Of a stretch of DNA of 64,000 nt, positions 44,842 to 54,936 are shown in pieces (the stretch's first letter is position 1; every line of letters starts with the position of its first letter). Position numbers and translations under genes: made by a program. Below the pieces are notes generated by a model. That model was not told the DNA's origin. It ran no database searches and saw only the letters and a list, made by a program, of their open reading frames with translations. Source of the DNA: DRPN01 sp964599235 (GTDB lineage: Bacteria; Bacteroidota; Bacteroidia; Bacteroidales; VadinHA17); NCBI GenBank assembly GCA_964599235.1, contig CAZRDX010000010.1, positions 1 through 64,000 on the forward strand. The letters are read 5' to 3'.

Positions 44842-47001
44842 CTATTCTTTTACCTGGTCCTGGTGCTTGGCATGCGCAGTACTTTTCTTGCCGCGAGGGT
44901 GCTGCCCGACAGTGCGACCCTCGAACGTCGTATTGACAGCCTCATGTCACTGATGACCCTTGAGGAAAAGGTGGCCATGTGTCATGCCCAGTCGAAGTTC
45001 TCTTCACGGGGTGCCGAACGTCTGGGGATACCGGAGCTGTGGATGTCGGACGGACCCCATGGTGTCAGGGCCGAGATCATGTGGGACAGCTGGAAATATG
45101 CCGGCTGGACCAATGACTCCGTCACGGCTTTTCCCGCCCTGACCTGCCTGGCAGCCACTTTCCATCCCGCTCTCGCCTATGCATACGGGCACAGTGTGGG
45201 AGAAGAGGCCCGCTACCGAAAAAAAGATGTGCTGCTCGGTCCCGGCGTCAATATCTACCGTCATCCGCTGAACGGACGCAACTTTGAATACATGGGAGAG
45301 GATCCTTTCCTGGCTTCCCGGATGGTGGTTCCTTATGTGCAGGGTGTACAGGAAAATCATGTGGCGGCCTGTGTCAAGCATTTCGCACTCAACAACCAGG
45401 AACTATGGCGTGGTCATATCGACGTGGAGGTGAGCGAAAGAGCTTTACGGGAGATCTACCTACCGGCTTTCCGGGCAGCCGTACGGGAGGGACATGTGTG
45501 GACCGTGATGGGGGCATACAACAAGTTCCGGGGAGAATATTGCTGTCAGAACCCTTATCTGCTCAATGAGATCCTTAAAGACGAATGGGGTTTCGACGGG
45601 GTCGTCATCAGCGACTGGGGGGCTGTCCATGAAACCCGCGGCGCTGCCCTGGGCGGCCTCGACCTGGAAATGGGGACCGGCCTGGAAGGGCCGGGAAAGA
45701 CCCCCAAAAACTATTACGACCATTATCACCTGGCTCGGCCTTTCTTACGGGCGATCAGAACAGGAGAGATCGATACTGCGGTGGTCGATGACAAGGTGCG
45801 CAGGATCTTGCGCCTGATGATGCGCACCACCATGAGCGGTGACCGCCCCACAGGCAGAAAGAACAATGCCGGACACCACCATGTTGCCCTCCAGGTGGCC
45901 TGCGAGGGGATCGTCCTGCTGAAAAACGACCGGCACCTTCTCCCTGTAGATGACCGGGAAGAACAAACCATCCTGGTGGTGGGAGAGAACGCACGGAAAA
46001 AAATGACCATTGGCGGTGGTTCTTCTGAGCTCAAGGCTCAGTTTGAGATATCCCCCCTGGCCGGCTTGAAGACGCACTACAAGAAAAGCAGAATTCTTTA
46101 TGCCCGCGGATATTCCTCGCATCCTGCCCGGAAAGGAGAGACGGACTCCCTGAGGACGACCGCTGTGGCGATGGCCCGGGATGCGGACGTTGTGCTCTTC
46201 ATTGGCGGCTTGAACAAAGATCGTCATCAGGACTGCGAAGGGGGCGACCGCCTCCGGTATGGTTTGCCCTATGGTCAGGACAGCCTGATCATGGACCTGG
46301 CTGAAGCCAATCCTCGTACTGCTGTACTGATCATCTCCGGCAATGCCGTGGCCATGCCGTGGCTCGAACACGTTCCTTCGGTGATGCAGGTATGGTATCT
46401 GGGAAGCATGGCAGGCGAAGCCATCGCCCAAGTGGTGAGCGGAAAGGTCAACCCTTCAGGAAAACTCCCTTTCTCCTTCCCCAAAAAACTCAAAGACAAC
46501 AGCGCCATGTTTTACGGCAAGATCTCTTATCCCGGTGACGGGAATAAAGTGAGTTACAGGGAAGGGATCCTGGTAGGATACAGATGGTTCGATACCAGGA
46601 AGATCCAACCCCTTTTCGCTTTTGGACATGGCCTTTCCTATACCTCTTTCAACATCGGAAAAGTCACGACCGACAAAAAAAGTTACCGGGAAAACGACAC
46701 CATCAGGGTCTTTTGTGAGATCACCAACACCGGCCGGTACGACGGAGCCGAGGTGATCCAGGTGTACGTGGGAAAGAACCACTCGGCCGTGCCCCGGGCC
46801 GTCAAGGAACTGAAAGGGTTCAGAAAAGTGTTCCTGAAAAAAGGAGAAAGCCTTGAAGTGACTGTCCCCGTGACTGTCCATGATCTGGCCTATTACGATG
46901 AGCCGGATCACCAGTGGAAGATCGAGAAAGGAGATTATATCCTGTACATCGGCAATGCTTCGGACCGGATTGCGGAAAAGCTGAAGGTCCGGATCAAATG
47001 A
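44806..47001 (+). CDS. Family 3 glycoside hydrolase (beta-glucosidase type)
   Basis: 731 residues from the ATG at 44806, the first in a run of ATGAAA codons; the longer upstream frame overlaps the GH20 gene. After a signal peptide comes the GH3 N-terminal barrel, with DGPHGVR and the nucleophile Asp270 in VVISDWGA. The (alpha/beta)6 sandwich follows, with the usual acid/base loop replaced by GLNKDRHQDCEGGDRLRYGL (Glu within CEGGDR). The C-terminal fibronectin-III-like domain begins near AEVIQVYVG. It is exported to the periplasm or surface and releases terminal beta-linked sugars. It is probably co-transcribed with GH20 and ends at a terminator. Confidence 0.9.
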   Translation: MKMKMKLKLKLKLFFYLVLVLGMRSTFLAARVLPDSATLERRIDSLMSLMTLEEKVAMCHAQSKFSSRGAERLGIPELWMSDGPHGVRAEIMWDSWKYAGWTNDSVTAFPALTCLAATFHPALAYAYGHSVGEEARYRKKDVLLGPGVNIYRHPLNGRNFEYMGEDPFLASRMVVPYVQGVQENHVAACVKHFALNNQELWRGHIDVEVSERALREIYLPAFRAAVREGHVWTVMGAYNKFRGEYCCQNPYLLNEILKDEWGFDGVVISDWGAVHETRGAALGGLDLEMGTGLEGPGKTPKNYYDHYHLARPFLRAIRTGEIDTAVVDDKVRRILRLMMRTTMSGDRPTGRKNNAGHHHVALQVACEGIVLLKNDRHLLPVDDREEQTILVVGENARKKMTIGGGSSELKAQFEISPLAGLKTHYKKSRILYARGYSSHPARKGETDSLRTTAVAMARDADVVLFIGGLNKDRHQDCEGGDRLRYGLPYGQDSLIMDLAEANPRTAVLIISGNAVAMPWLEHVPSVMQVWYLGSMAGEAIAQVVSGKVNPSGKLPFSFPKKLKDNSAMFYGKISYPGDGNKVSYREGILVGYRWFDTRKIQPLFAFGHGLSYTSFNIGKVTTDKKSYRENDTIRVFCEITNTGRYDGAEVIQVYVGKNHSAVPRAVKELKGFRKVFLKKGESLEVTVPVTVHDLAYYDEPDHQWKIEKGDYILYIGNASDRIAEKLKVRIK

Positions 47002-47022
47002 CAGGCCCGGAGGCTGTTTTTT
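47001..47022 (+). terminator. Probable terminator after GH3
   Basis: ACAGGCC-CGGA-GGCTGT with one bulged G, directly followed by five more T residues. It starts at the last base of the GH3 stop codon. The stem is short, so efficiency is uncertain. Confidence 0.5.
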
Positions 47023-47695
47023 GTGAGCACAGAAAACCCTGACCTATCGGGAAGAGCCCCGGGATGCTGTTTTACATCTCAGTGATCATGTCAAGGGAAG
47101 CCGGGTGAGAATGTTGCGGATCTGCTACCACAGCAGCCCTTATCGTAAAGATCCGGTGGCGCCGGAAAGCTTTCATGGGGCATGCCATCCTTCCGGCGCC
47201 CGTTGCTGGGGGCTATTCCGCTGCCAAACCACGATCAGGGCTTTCTGCAGATTCCGGGTACTCTGGTTGTCACCGAAATCGCCGGATACAAATTGCCATC
47301 AAGAGGAGCTTCTGACCGGGCAGTGGATCTGGTCTCCCTGTCAGGATACCCCTGTCATTTTGTTGCTTTTTCCCCTCCTTCCGTTTTTTCGTCTTATTTT
47401 GCCGGTAAAATACAATTGACCGGGGAAAAATGCCTGATGCCTCACATGAGGCAGTGCAAGGCCGGCCCGTGCCGCAGAGCTGATCTTTCCGCGGGGATGA
47501 AAACGAATGTCTCGGGGAAGATGATTCCGGAAAAAGAGAGAAATCCAATATCTGGCTTGGCTGTTGTTTTTTTCGGAAAAAATGAGATTCTTTGTATATG
47601 GTTGTCGCAGGATCCTCATCTTTAGGTGAAAGATGATGTCGAGTGGAGGATCCCGTCACGGTTCACGGTGGACCAACCAAAAATAGCAGAGGATT
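47023..47695. other. Gap upstream of the ECF sigma factor
   Basis: 673 bp. A plus-strand frame at 47182-47625 could encode 147 residues, but it has no recognised family, signal or codon pattern like its neighbours, so it is not called. An imperfect promoter (TTTG at 47592-47595, then CATCTTTA about 22 nt downstream) could serve the sigma factor. Confidence 0.35.
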
Positions 47696-48274
47696 ATGGT
47701 CAGGGAAAAGAGGGAAAAAGAGTTCGTTGTGGAGTTGAAAAAGGGGAGTTTTTCTGCGTTCGATCATCTTTTTTCTGTCTATAAGAGCCGTTTGTATGCA
47801 TTTGTGGTGGGATATCTCAAGATTGAAGAGGATGCCAAGGAACTGGTCCAGGATGTGTTCGTGAAGGTATGGGAAAACCGGCATCATATCGATACATGCC
47901 GCTCCTTCAATGCTTATCTCTTTACGATCACCAAGAATACGGTGCTTGATTATTTCAGAAAGAAGGCAAACGAAAGGAATTATCTTGACTATATCCGGGA
48001 ACATGTGGGTTTGGTCGTAGATTCTTTTGAGGAGAAAATTGAATATGCAGATCTCCTTGAAAAGGCGGAATCCGTTATTGAGGATCTGCCTCCGCGACAA
48101 AAAGAGATCTTTCAGATGAGCCGAAAACAGGGACTTTCCAACGAGGAGATCGCTGAGATCCTGAAGATCTCAAAAAAAACAGTGGAGAACCAGATCACAC
48201 TTGCCAAGAAGTATATTCGTAAGAGGCTGGGCGAGAGCAGTCTGATCGTGCTTCTCTTTGTCTTTTTTCTGTAG
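47696..48274 (+). CDS. ECF RNA polymerase sigma factor (FecI-like)
   Basis: 192 residues. Sigma-2 region: FDHLFSVYKSRLYAFVVGYL with DAKELVQDVFVKVWE and FNAYLFTITKNTVLDYFRKK. Sigma-4 region: LPPRQKEIFQMSRKQGLSNEEIA and ISKKTVENQITLAKKYIRKRL. It belongs with the Bacteroidetes sigma factors that pair with FecR and an STN-containing SusC. The hydrophobic C-terminus (SSLIVLLFVFFL) is common in this family. It would direct transcription of the downstream susCD PUL when released by the anti-sigma factor. Confidence 0.9.
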   Translation: MVREKREKEFVVELKKGSFSAFDHLFSVYKSRLYAFVVGYLKIEEDAKELVQDVFVKVWENRHHIDTCRSFNAYLFTITKNTVLDYFRKKANERNYLDYIREHVGLVVDSFEEKIEYADLLEKAESVIEDLPPRQKEIFQMSRKQGLSNEEIAEILKISKKTVENQITLAKKYIRKRLGESSLIVLLFVFFL

Positions 48275-48402
48275 AGGGGAAAAAAATCGATTTTCCTACG
48301 GGAGTTTTCCGGTCCTTGAACGTATTAGTTTAAAAGCGTTCATGGACAATCAAGTTTTAGGTTTATTGGTTCATGTAGGTTTAGGTTAATAATTAGGGGA
48401 GA

Positions 48403-48429
48403 GGAATGCTCGTTGGTTACGGGCATTCC
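48403..48429 (+). promoter_or_regulatory. Hairpin in the fecR leader
   Basis: GGAATGC (48403-48409) pairs with GCATTCC (48423-48429), 27 nt before the fecR ATG. The following TTTACTGTTTT is only weakly T-rich. It may be an attenuator between fecI and fecR, or a chance structure. Confidence 0.35.
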
Positions 48430-48456
48430 TTTACTGTTTTATCGGGAGGACAGAAG

Positions 48457-49482
48457 ATGGGGGACAAAGAGAGTGTGTTACAGTTGCTGGATGACCTTTT
48501 TCACGGCAGGCTCAGAAAACGGGAGGAGATCTTGAAGATTTTCCGGTTCCTGAAAGATGAGAAGGCCGGGTGTGATGTGGAGGTGGAAAAGGTCATGCGC
48601 AAACACTGGCTTGAGAGCAAGGAAAAAGAATCGCTTGACGAAGCAGAGTCGGCAAGGATATTAGGGAACATCCACCACCTAATCAATCTCCGGGAGGAGA
48701 GTCGCAGGAAACGTCTGATCGTACGGCTCTCGGGAGGATTGATGCGGGCCGCGGCAGCGCTGCTCATCCCCGTATTGGCAGTAACATTCTGGTTCTTCAA
48801 TGAGCATAAAGCTCTTCAAAAGAAGATGGTGGCTTACAATGAAGTGTATACCCCTTTGGCCGCCCAGACCCGTTTTATCTTGCCGGACAGCACCGTTGTG
48901 TGGCTCAATTCGGGAAGCAAACTGCGTTATCCGCTCCTTTTCAAAGGAAAGAACAGGGTGGTGTACTTGTCGGGGGAAGGTTATTTCGAGGTGAAACATG
49001 ACCCCTCAAGACCTTTCGTCGTAAAAACAGGAAAAATGGAGTTGGTGGCCTATGGAACCTCTTTCAACTTCATGGCATATCCCGACGACCCTGTGATTCG
49101 TGCTACGCTGATCACTGGAAAGGTAAAAGTGATCAAGAAAAATACCGGCGAAGGGTTTTTCATACAGCCATCCGAACAGGTGGTAATGGATACGATCACG
49201 GGTCAGATGCATGTGATCAAAGTCCAACCCAGATTCTACACCTCGTGGAGACAAGGACAACTTATCTTTAAAGGAGAACCTCTGGAAATGGTGGCCCATA
49301 AACTGGAACGCTGGTACAACTGCAAAATAAACATCAAGGATGACCAACTCAGGAAATACAAGTATACCGGAACGATCGATATGGAAACACTGCCTGAGGT
49401 GCTGGACCTGATGAAGATCACCACTCCCATGAAATACCGCTACGACCGTGAGAAACGTGAGGTATGGCTGGAACCTATGTAA
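48457..49482 (+). CDS. FecR-family anti-sigma factor
   Basis: 341 residues from the ATG at 48457, which has a purine-rich GGGAGGACAGAAG just upstream; an upstream frame start at 48406 falls in the leader hairpin. Order: cytoplasmic N-terminal helical domain (about 1-90), a transmembrane segment (AAAALLIPVLAVTFWFF, about 93-110), then periplasmic FecR domain (LPDSTVVWLNSGSKLRYP, VYLSGEGYFEV, FVVKTGKMELVAYGTSFNF) and the DUF4974 C-terminal domain (GQLIFKGEPLEMVAHKLERWY). It holds the ECF sigma factor at the membrane and releases it when the STN domain of SusC reports substrate. Confidence 0.9.
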   Translation: MGDKESVLQLLDDLFHGRLRKREEILKIFRFLKDEKAGCDVEVEKVMRKHWLESKEKESLDEAESARILGNIHHLINLREESRRKRLIVRLSGGLMRAAAALLIPVLAVTFWFFNEHKALQKKMVAYNEVYTPLAAQTRFILPDSTVVWLNSGSKLRYPLLFKGKNRVVYLSGEGYFEVKHDPSRPFVVKTGKMELVAYGTSFNFMAYPDDPVIRATLITGKVKVIKKNTGEGFFIQPSEQVVMDTITGQMHVIKVQPRFYTSWRQGQLIFKGEPLEMVAHKLERWYNCKINIKDDQLRKYKYTGTIDMETLPEVLDLMKITTPMKYRYDREKREVWLEPM

Positions 49483-49563
49483 ATATGACCCCCGACCATT
49501 GAGAACCCGATTATTAACCTAGAAACTAAGTGCCTATGAAGTGAAAACGGACAAAAGAAAAAA

Positions 49564-49597
49564 AAGACAGGAAAATGCGGCAACATTCTCCTGTCTT
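49564..49597 (-). terminator. Hairpin with minus-strand T-run upstream of susC
   Basis: AAGACAGG (49564-49571) pairs with CCTGTCTT (49590-49597), with inner AATG/CATT. The A-run at 49557-49565 gives a T-run only on the minus strand, so it could stop antisense transcripts; on the plus strand it is a leader hairpin 53 nt before the susC ATG. Confidence 0.4.
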
Positions 49598-49649
49598 ATG
49601 AGTCAAAAAATTCCTGAAAGAATTATTTATTAACTCAAACTCCAAAGGT

Positions 49650-52600
49650 ATGAAGAATTATCTAATTTATCTGAAGGATAATGATCCTCTCAGAAAAATG
49701 ATTCGTGTTATGAAGATCAGTTCATTCCTGCTTTTTGTTGTGGTGTTCCAGGCCCTGGCCTCGAACAATTATGCGCAGAACAAAAAGCTGACGCTCTCCA
49801 TGGATCAGGTGACCATTGCAGATGTTCTGCAGGCCATCCAGGATCAGAGTGAGTTCAAATTCTTCTACAATGATCAGTTGGTGGATGTGTCAAAAAAGGT
49901 CTCTGTAGTGGCCAGGAAGAAGGATATCTGGTATGTGTTGGACCAGATCCTTCCGGAGGCCGGCATTACCTACCGGGTAGTGGGTAAGCAGGTGGCTCTT
50001 TTCAGCACGGATGCCAGCAAAAGGAATCTTCAGAATGAGTTTGTTGTCACGGGAACGGTCACCGACGGTAAAGGGGAACCGCTGCCGGGTGTCAACATTC
50101 TTGTAAAAGGTACCAGTATCGGATCCATAACCGATGCCAACGGGGTGTTCAAGATCAGGGTGCCTTCGCTCGACGTCACCCTGGTTTTTTCCTTTGTGGG
50201 TTATCAGACCAAGGAAGTGCCCCTCAACGGTCAGAAAAACCTGGAAGTCCGCCTTACGGAGGATGTGCTGGGTCTTGAACAGGTAGTGGTCGTGGGGTAC
50301 GGTACCGAGAAAAAGGTGAACCTCACCGGTGCTGTGGATGTAGTGCGTCCTGAACAGATTGAGAACAGGCCCGTGATCAACGTTTCTTCTGCTTTGCAGG
50401 GTGTCTCGCCAAACCTGAACGTCACCACCACCACACGTGGAGGAGAACCCGGTGCAGGCAAGAACCTTAACATCAGAGGAGTGGGATCACTTACCGGCAG
50501 CTCCAGCCCTTATGTGTTGGTCGATGGTGTCCCCATGGACATCAACGAGGTCAACCCCAACGACATTGAGTCGATCACCGTGCTGAAAGATGCTGCCGCT
50601 TCTGCCATCTACGGTGCACGTGCACCGTACGGGGTGATCCTCATTACCACCAAACACGGAAAAAAAGGAGAGAAGATCAGGATTGGTTATGACAACAACT
50701 TCTCTTTCAACTCTCCGCTGAACCTGCCCCATATGGCCAACTCGCTTGATTTTGCGAATGCCTACAATGAAGCGTTCACCAATGCGGGTCAGAGCCCCCT
50801 CTTTACCGCTGAAACCATAGAACGTATCAAAAAATATCTGTCCGGAGAGATCAAGGACGAAACCATCATCCGCGAGGATGTCAACCGGTATGGTACATGG
50901 TACTGGGGGAATGCCAACAACGACTGGATGTATCTTTACTATGCACCTTCGGTGATGAACCAGAAACATGACCTGAGCCTCCGGGGTGGTTCCGAATCAA
51001 CCACTTATTACATTTCGGCAGGCTATCTCGACCAGCCTGGCCAGTTGCGTTGGGGGGATGAGTTCTACAAACGATACAATGTGACCGCCAATGTACGAAC
51101 GGATGTTACCCAGTGGCTGCATTTTGATTTCAGTACCAAATATGCACGTTCGCTGACCCAGTATCCCAATGCATACGGCGGTTATGACCGCAATGTGTTG
51201 TACCATAACTTCACCCGTCAATGGCCCACCAACCCGCTCTATTTCCCCGATGGACAGATATCTCCTGCTTCCAATGTCCATATGCTGAAATACGGAGGAA
51301 AAGACAAAAGGCAGACAGATGATATCTGGATCACTTTGGGGGGTGAGTTGGAGCCTGTGAAAAACTGGGTGACCCGGCTCAATTACAGCTGGAACCAGAA
51401 CGGATACCGCAGGACCAACCACCACAAGACCATCTACAATTATCATCCGGATGGCACCAAGTATCCGTCTGTATATCCGATCAACCAGTTCTATGAATGG
51501 TTCTCTCACGATACTTATCACCTGTTCAACATTACGACTTCCTATCAGAAACAGCTCGGGGGTCATTTCCTGAAGATGATGGTCGGGTATGAACAGGAAC
51601 TGAAACAAAATTCCGGATTGTCGGGCAACAAGAAAAAACTGGTGACCGATAAGGTTCCTTCGATCAGTACCGCCACAGGAGACTACAACGTGGACGACTG
51701 GATGTCACACTGGGCTACAGAGGGGTTCTTCGGGCGTTTCAACTACAATTACAAAGAGAAATATCTCTTGGAGTTCAACGCCCGTTATGATGGTTCTTCC
51801 CGTTTTGCCGAGGATAATCGCTGGGGTTTCTTCCCTTCGGCATCTGTGGGGTGGTTTGTTTCCAAGGAAGGTTTCTGGAGCCCCCTCTCCACCATTGTCA
51901 ACAGCTGGAAGATCAGGGCCTCCTATGGTTCACTGGGTAACCAGAATGTACCCAACTATCTGTATGTGCCGATCCTGCCGGTGCGTACCCGTCTGCCCTG
52001 GATCATCGGCGATGATCGTCCGGTCTATACCCTGGCTCCGGGCCTGATCAGTCCGAACCTTACCTGGGAGACGGCCATGACCTTTGATATCGGTACCGAT
52101 CTGTCCTTCCTGGACAATAGACTGGGATTGATCTTCGACTGGTATCAGAGGAATACGAAGGATATGTTCGGTCCGGCCAATGCCCTGCCGCGCGTGCTCG
52201 GTGCCAGCGTGCCCAGGGAGAACAATGCCGAACTGTCCACCAAAGGTTGGGAGGTCAGTGTCTCATGGAAAGACAGGATCGGTAAAGACTTCAGTTATAA
52301 CGTACGATTCTTGCTTGCCGACAACAAATCCACAGTCACCAAGTACAACAATCCTACCAAGTCGCTCAGTACCTGGTACGAAGGTGAGACCATAGGCGAG
52401 ATCTGGGGTCTGACCACCGATCACATCATCCAGGATGAATCGGAAGTCGATCATATGCCCGATCAATCCCGCTACTTCAGCCGTTGGGGGCCCGGTGACA
52501 TCATATATCGCGACCTCGACGGCAACGATACCATCGACTGGGGCAGCTGGACAGCCGACGACCATGGAGACTATTCCGTGATCGGTAACTCCCGTCCGCG

Positions 52601-53120
52601 TTATACCTACTCCATCATGGCCGGTCTGCAATGGAAAGGGATCGACCTCAACATGTTCTGGCAGGGTGTCGGTAAACGCGATGTGGCCTTCGGCCCCAGG
52701 GACAACATGTTCTTTGGTTTCGTGGGGAACATGTGGCAGAGTACCGTCATGCGACCGCATCTCGACTACTGGAGACCCGCGGATGAAACCAACGAACTTG
52801 GTCCCAATACCGGAGGCTATTACCCCAAACCTTATATGAGTGGGGAGGATCATAAAAACAAACAAGTTCAGACACGCTACCTCCTAAGTGCTGCCTACCT
52901 GCGCCTGAAGAACATCCAGCTGGGATATACCATCCCACAGAAGTACACCCAGAAGGTGCAGATCCAGAACCTGAGAGTCTATGTCTCGGCAGAGAACATC
53001 CTTACCTTCACCAGCCTGCCGAAACTTTTCGATCCGGAGACCATCTACGGCCCCTGGGGGGTTGGGAAAGGTCATCCGATCAGCAAAACATTCTCATTTG
53101 GTGTCAACGTGGCTTTCTAA
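49650..53120 (+). CDS. SusC-family TonB-dependent transporter with STN signalling domain
   Basis: 1156 residues. Signal segment (about 20-43), STN domain (about 48-110: LTLSMDQVTIADVLQAIQ, FKFFYNDQLVDVSKKVSV), CarboxypepD_reg-like domain (VTGTVTDGKGEPLPGVNI, about 133-210), plug (EQVVVVGYGTEKKVNLTGAV, SITVLKDAAASAIYGARAPY) and barrel ending FSFGVNVAF. The STN domain contacts FecR in the periplasm, giving ligand-dependent induction. It lies 167 bp downstream of fecR and 18 bp upstream of susD. It imports the oligosaccharides produced by the PUL's surface hydrolases. Confidence 0.92.
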   Translation: MKNYLIYLKDNDPLRKMIRVMKISSFLLFVVVFQALASNNYAQNKKLTLSMDQVTIADVLQAIQDQSEFKFFYNDQLVDVSKKVSVVARKKDIWYVLDQILPEAGITYRVVGKQVALFSTDASKRNLQNEFVVTGTVTDGKGEPLPGVNILVKGTSIGSITDANGVFKIRVPSLDVTLVFSFVGYQTKEVPLNGQKNLEVRLTEDVLGLEQVVVVGYGTEKKVNLTGAVDVVRPEQIENRPVINVSSALQGVSPNLNVTTTTRGGEPGAGKNLNIRGVGSLTGSSSPYVLVDGVPMDINEVNPNDIESITVLKDAAASAIYGARAPYGVILITTKHGKKGEKIRIGYDNNFSFNSPLNLPHMANSLDFANAYNEAFTNAGQSPLFTAETIERIKKYLSGEIKDETIIREDVNRYGTWYWGNANNDWMYLYYAPSVMNQKHDLSLRGGSESTTYYISAGYLDQPGQLRWGDEFYKRYNVTANVRTDVTQWLHFDFSTKYARSLTQYPNAYGGYDRNVLYHNFTRQWPTNPLYFPDGQISPASNVHMLKYGGKDKRQTDDIWITLGGELEPVKNWVTRLNYSWNQNGYRRTNHHKTIYNYHPDGTKYPSVYPINQFYEWFSHDTYHLFNITTSYQKQLGGHFLKMMVGYEQELKQNSGLSGNKKKLVTDKVPSISTATGDYNVDDWMSHWATEGFFGRFNYNYKEKYLLEFNARYDGSSRFAEDNRWGFFPSASVGWFVSKEGFWSPLSTIVNSWKIRASYGSLGNQNVPNYLYVPILPVRTRLPWIIGDDRPVYTLAPGLISPNLTWETAMTFDIGTDLSFLDNRLGLIFDWYQRNTKDMFGPANALPRVLGASVPRENNAELSTKGWEVSVSWKDRIGKDFSYNVRFLLADNKSTVTKYNNPTKSLSTWYEGETIGEIWGLTTDHIIQDESEVDHMPDQSRYFSRWGPGDIIYRDLDGNDTIDWGSWTADDHGDYSVIGNSRPRYTYSIMAGLQWKGIDLNMFWQGVGKRDVAFGPRDNMFFGFVGNMWQSTVMRPHLDYWRPADETNELGPNTGGYYPKPYMSGEDHKNKQVQTRYLLSAAYLRLKNIQLGYTIPQKYTQKVQIQNLRVYVSAENILTFTSLPKLFDPETIYGPWGVGKGHPISKTFSFGVNVAF

Positions 53121-53138
53121 CAACTTAAACTGACAGCT

Positions 53139-54866
53139 ATGAAAATCAAGAATTTCATATTGAGCCTCTTCGTCCTGATGTTCTTGGTGAGTGCCTGCGA
53201 CGAGGACTTTCTCGATCGTATGCCACTCGACCAGATCTCATCGGCCGACTACTGGAACACGAGCAACGACCTGAAACTCTACGTCAACCAGTTTTATACC
53301 ATGTTCAGCGACGGCGGTGCGTGGAGTGGCGGTATCTACTGGTTCGATGACAACAGCGACAACATGATCTACCGTATCTACAATACCCGTCTTGCGGGAT
53401 TGCGCACGGTACCTACCACCGGCGGTTGGAATTACGGACGTATCCGCAGCCTGAACTACTTCTTTGAGAATTACAAGAAATGTCAGGATCCTTTTGAGGA
53501 GTACAGTCAGTATGTGGGCGAAGCCTACTTCTTCCGTGCCTATCAGTATTTCAACCTGGTGAGGACATACGGGGATGTACCTTGGATTAGCAAGACGCTT
53601 ACACCCGAGTCTGATGAGCTGTATTCTCCTCGTACGCCGCGGAATGTGGTGATCGATTCGATCATTGCTGATCTCGACAAGGCCATCAGCATGATGAAGT
53701 CGGGGCCCAACGAAGGTGGTACCCGCCTTAACAAGGAGATCGCCCGGCTTTTCAAAGCTCGTGTATGCTTGTACGAAGGGACGTGGGAGAAATACCATGC
53801 CGGCGATCCTTTCGGTGTGGAAGGGTCGGACGGTAGCAAGTATCTCCAGATGGCTGCGGATGCCGCCAGCGAGCTCATCAATTCGGGGGTCTATCATATC
53901 TATTCCACAGGCGATCATGAATGGGATTACTGGCATCTTTTCAACCAGGTTGACTATTCGGGAAACCCCGAGATCATGCTCTGGAAAAAGTATGATGCCG
54001 ATCTCGACATGACACACAACCATCAGCGTTATCTGCCCCGCATCGGCGGCGGACGCGGGATCACCAGGAACCTGGCCACTGCTTATCTCTGTACCGACGG
54101 ACAGCCGATCGCGGTCAGCCCGTTGTACCAGGGTGACGACTCGCTGACGGCTGAAGCCGCCAATCGTGACCTCCGTTTCCGACAGACGATCTATACCCGC
54201 GGATTCCCGATGGAGATCGTAGACGGAGACACTACCCGTCGCTTCGAACATGCCGATATTGATAAACCCGGCGAATCAAAATGCCCGACAGGTTATCAGA
54301 TGTGTAAAGGGGCTCTGCCTGATCCCGCACAGTATTATGCTGCCTGGGTAGGAACCACCGGCAGCCCCATCTTCCGATATGCCGAAGGACTACTGATCTA
54401 TGCCGAGGCCAAGGCTGAACTGGGTACCATTACCCAGGAAGATGTGGACAAAACCATCAATGTCCTGCGCGACCGTGTCGGAACAGCTCATCTCGATCTC
54501 AACAATATCGTGACCGATCCGAACTGGGTGTTCCCCGACCTCTCACCCATTATCAACGAAGTGCGCAGGGAACGTCAGGTGGAACTGGCTTGCGAAGGAT
54601 ACCGCTGGGACGATATCGCACGCTGGGCAGCTGCTGATGAGATCATCGTGGGAAAAAGGTTCTTGGGAGCCAGGTTTAACAACACCGACTATCCGGGGCT
54701 TGATCCAAATGATTACAACCTCGATGAAAATGGATATATTGACTTTCTGAAGGATCAGCTGCCTGATGGTTACGGTTTCAGGATCGATCGGGATTACCTG
54801 AGCCCCATCTCTACCGAAGAACTCACCCTGAATCCCAACCTCGTTCAGAATCCCGGATGGGATTGA
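53139..54866 (+). CDS. SusD/RagB-family lipoprotein (FecI/R-controlled PUL)
   Basis: 575 residues; lipoprotein signal MFLVSAC followed by acidic DEDF. SusD hallmarks: FLDRMPLDQISSADYWNTSN at the N-terminus, GEAYFFRAYQYFNLVRTYGD, and EVRRERQVELACEGYRWDDI with the C-terminal LTLNPNLVQNPGW. It is the surface lid for the preceding SusC. A strong terminator follows, so the downstream genes are either read through at a lower level or have their own promoter. Confidence 0.92.
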   Translation: MKIKNFILSLFVLMFLVSACDEDFLDRMPLDQISSADYWNTSNDLKLYVNQFYTMFSDGGAWSGGIYWFDDNSDNMIYRIYNTRLAGLRTVPTTGGWNYGRIRSLNYFFENYKKCQDPFEEYSQYVGEAYFFRAYQYFNLVRTYGDVPWISKTLTPESDELYSPRTPRNVVIDSIIADLDKAISMMKSGPNEGGTRLNKEIARLFKARVCLYEGTWEKYHAGDPFGVEGSDGSKYLQMAADAASELINSGVYHIYSTGDHEWDYWHLFNQVDYSGNPEIMLWKKYDADLDMTHNHQRYLPRIGGGRGITRNLATAYLCTDGQPIAVSPLYQGDDSLTAEAANRDLRFRQTIYTRGFPMEIVDGDTTRRFEHADIDKPGESKCPTGYQMCKGALPDPAQYYAAWVGTTGSPIFRYAEGLLIYAEAKAELGTITQEDVDKTINVLRDRVGTAHLDLNNIVTDPNWVFPDLSPIINEVRRERQVELACEGYRWDDIARWAAADEIIVGKRFLGARFNNTDYPGLDPNDYNLDENGYIDFLKDQLPDGYGFRIDRDYLSPISTEELTLNPNLVQNPGWD

Positions 54867-54880
54867 TGTCCTGTGAAAAG

Positions 54881-54917
54881 AGAAAGAGGAGCCGCCCGGC
54901 TCCTCTTTCTCCTTTTT
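54881..54917 (+). terminator. Strong intrinsic terminator after susD
   Basis: A 13-bp perfect stem, AGAAAGAGGAGCC/GGCTCCTCTTTCT, loop GCCC, followed by CCTTTTT. It splits susCD from the enzyme cluster, which starts 20 bp later. Confidence 0.88.
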
Positions 54918-54936
54918 CCGGTAAAAGATCAGGATT

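Noticed and set aside
47182..47625. Possible 147-residue protein upstream of the sigma factor
   Set aside because: No family, no signal peptide and no promoter; composition is unlike the neighbouring genes.
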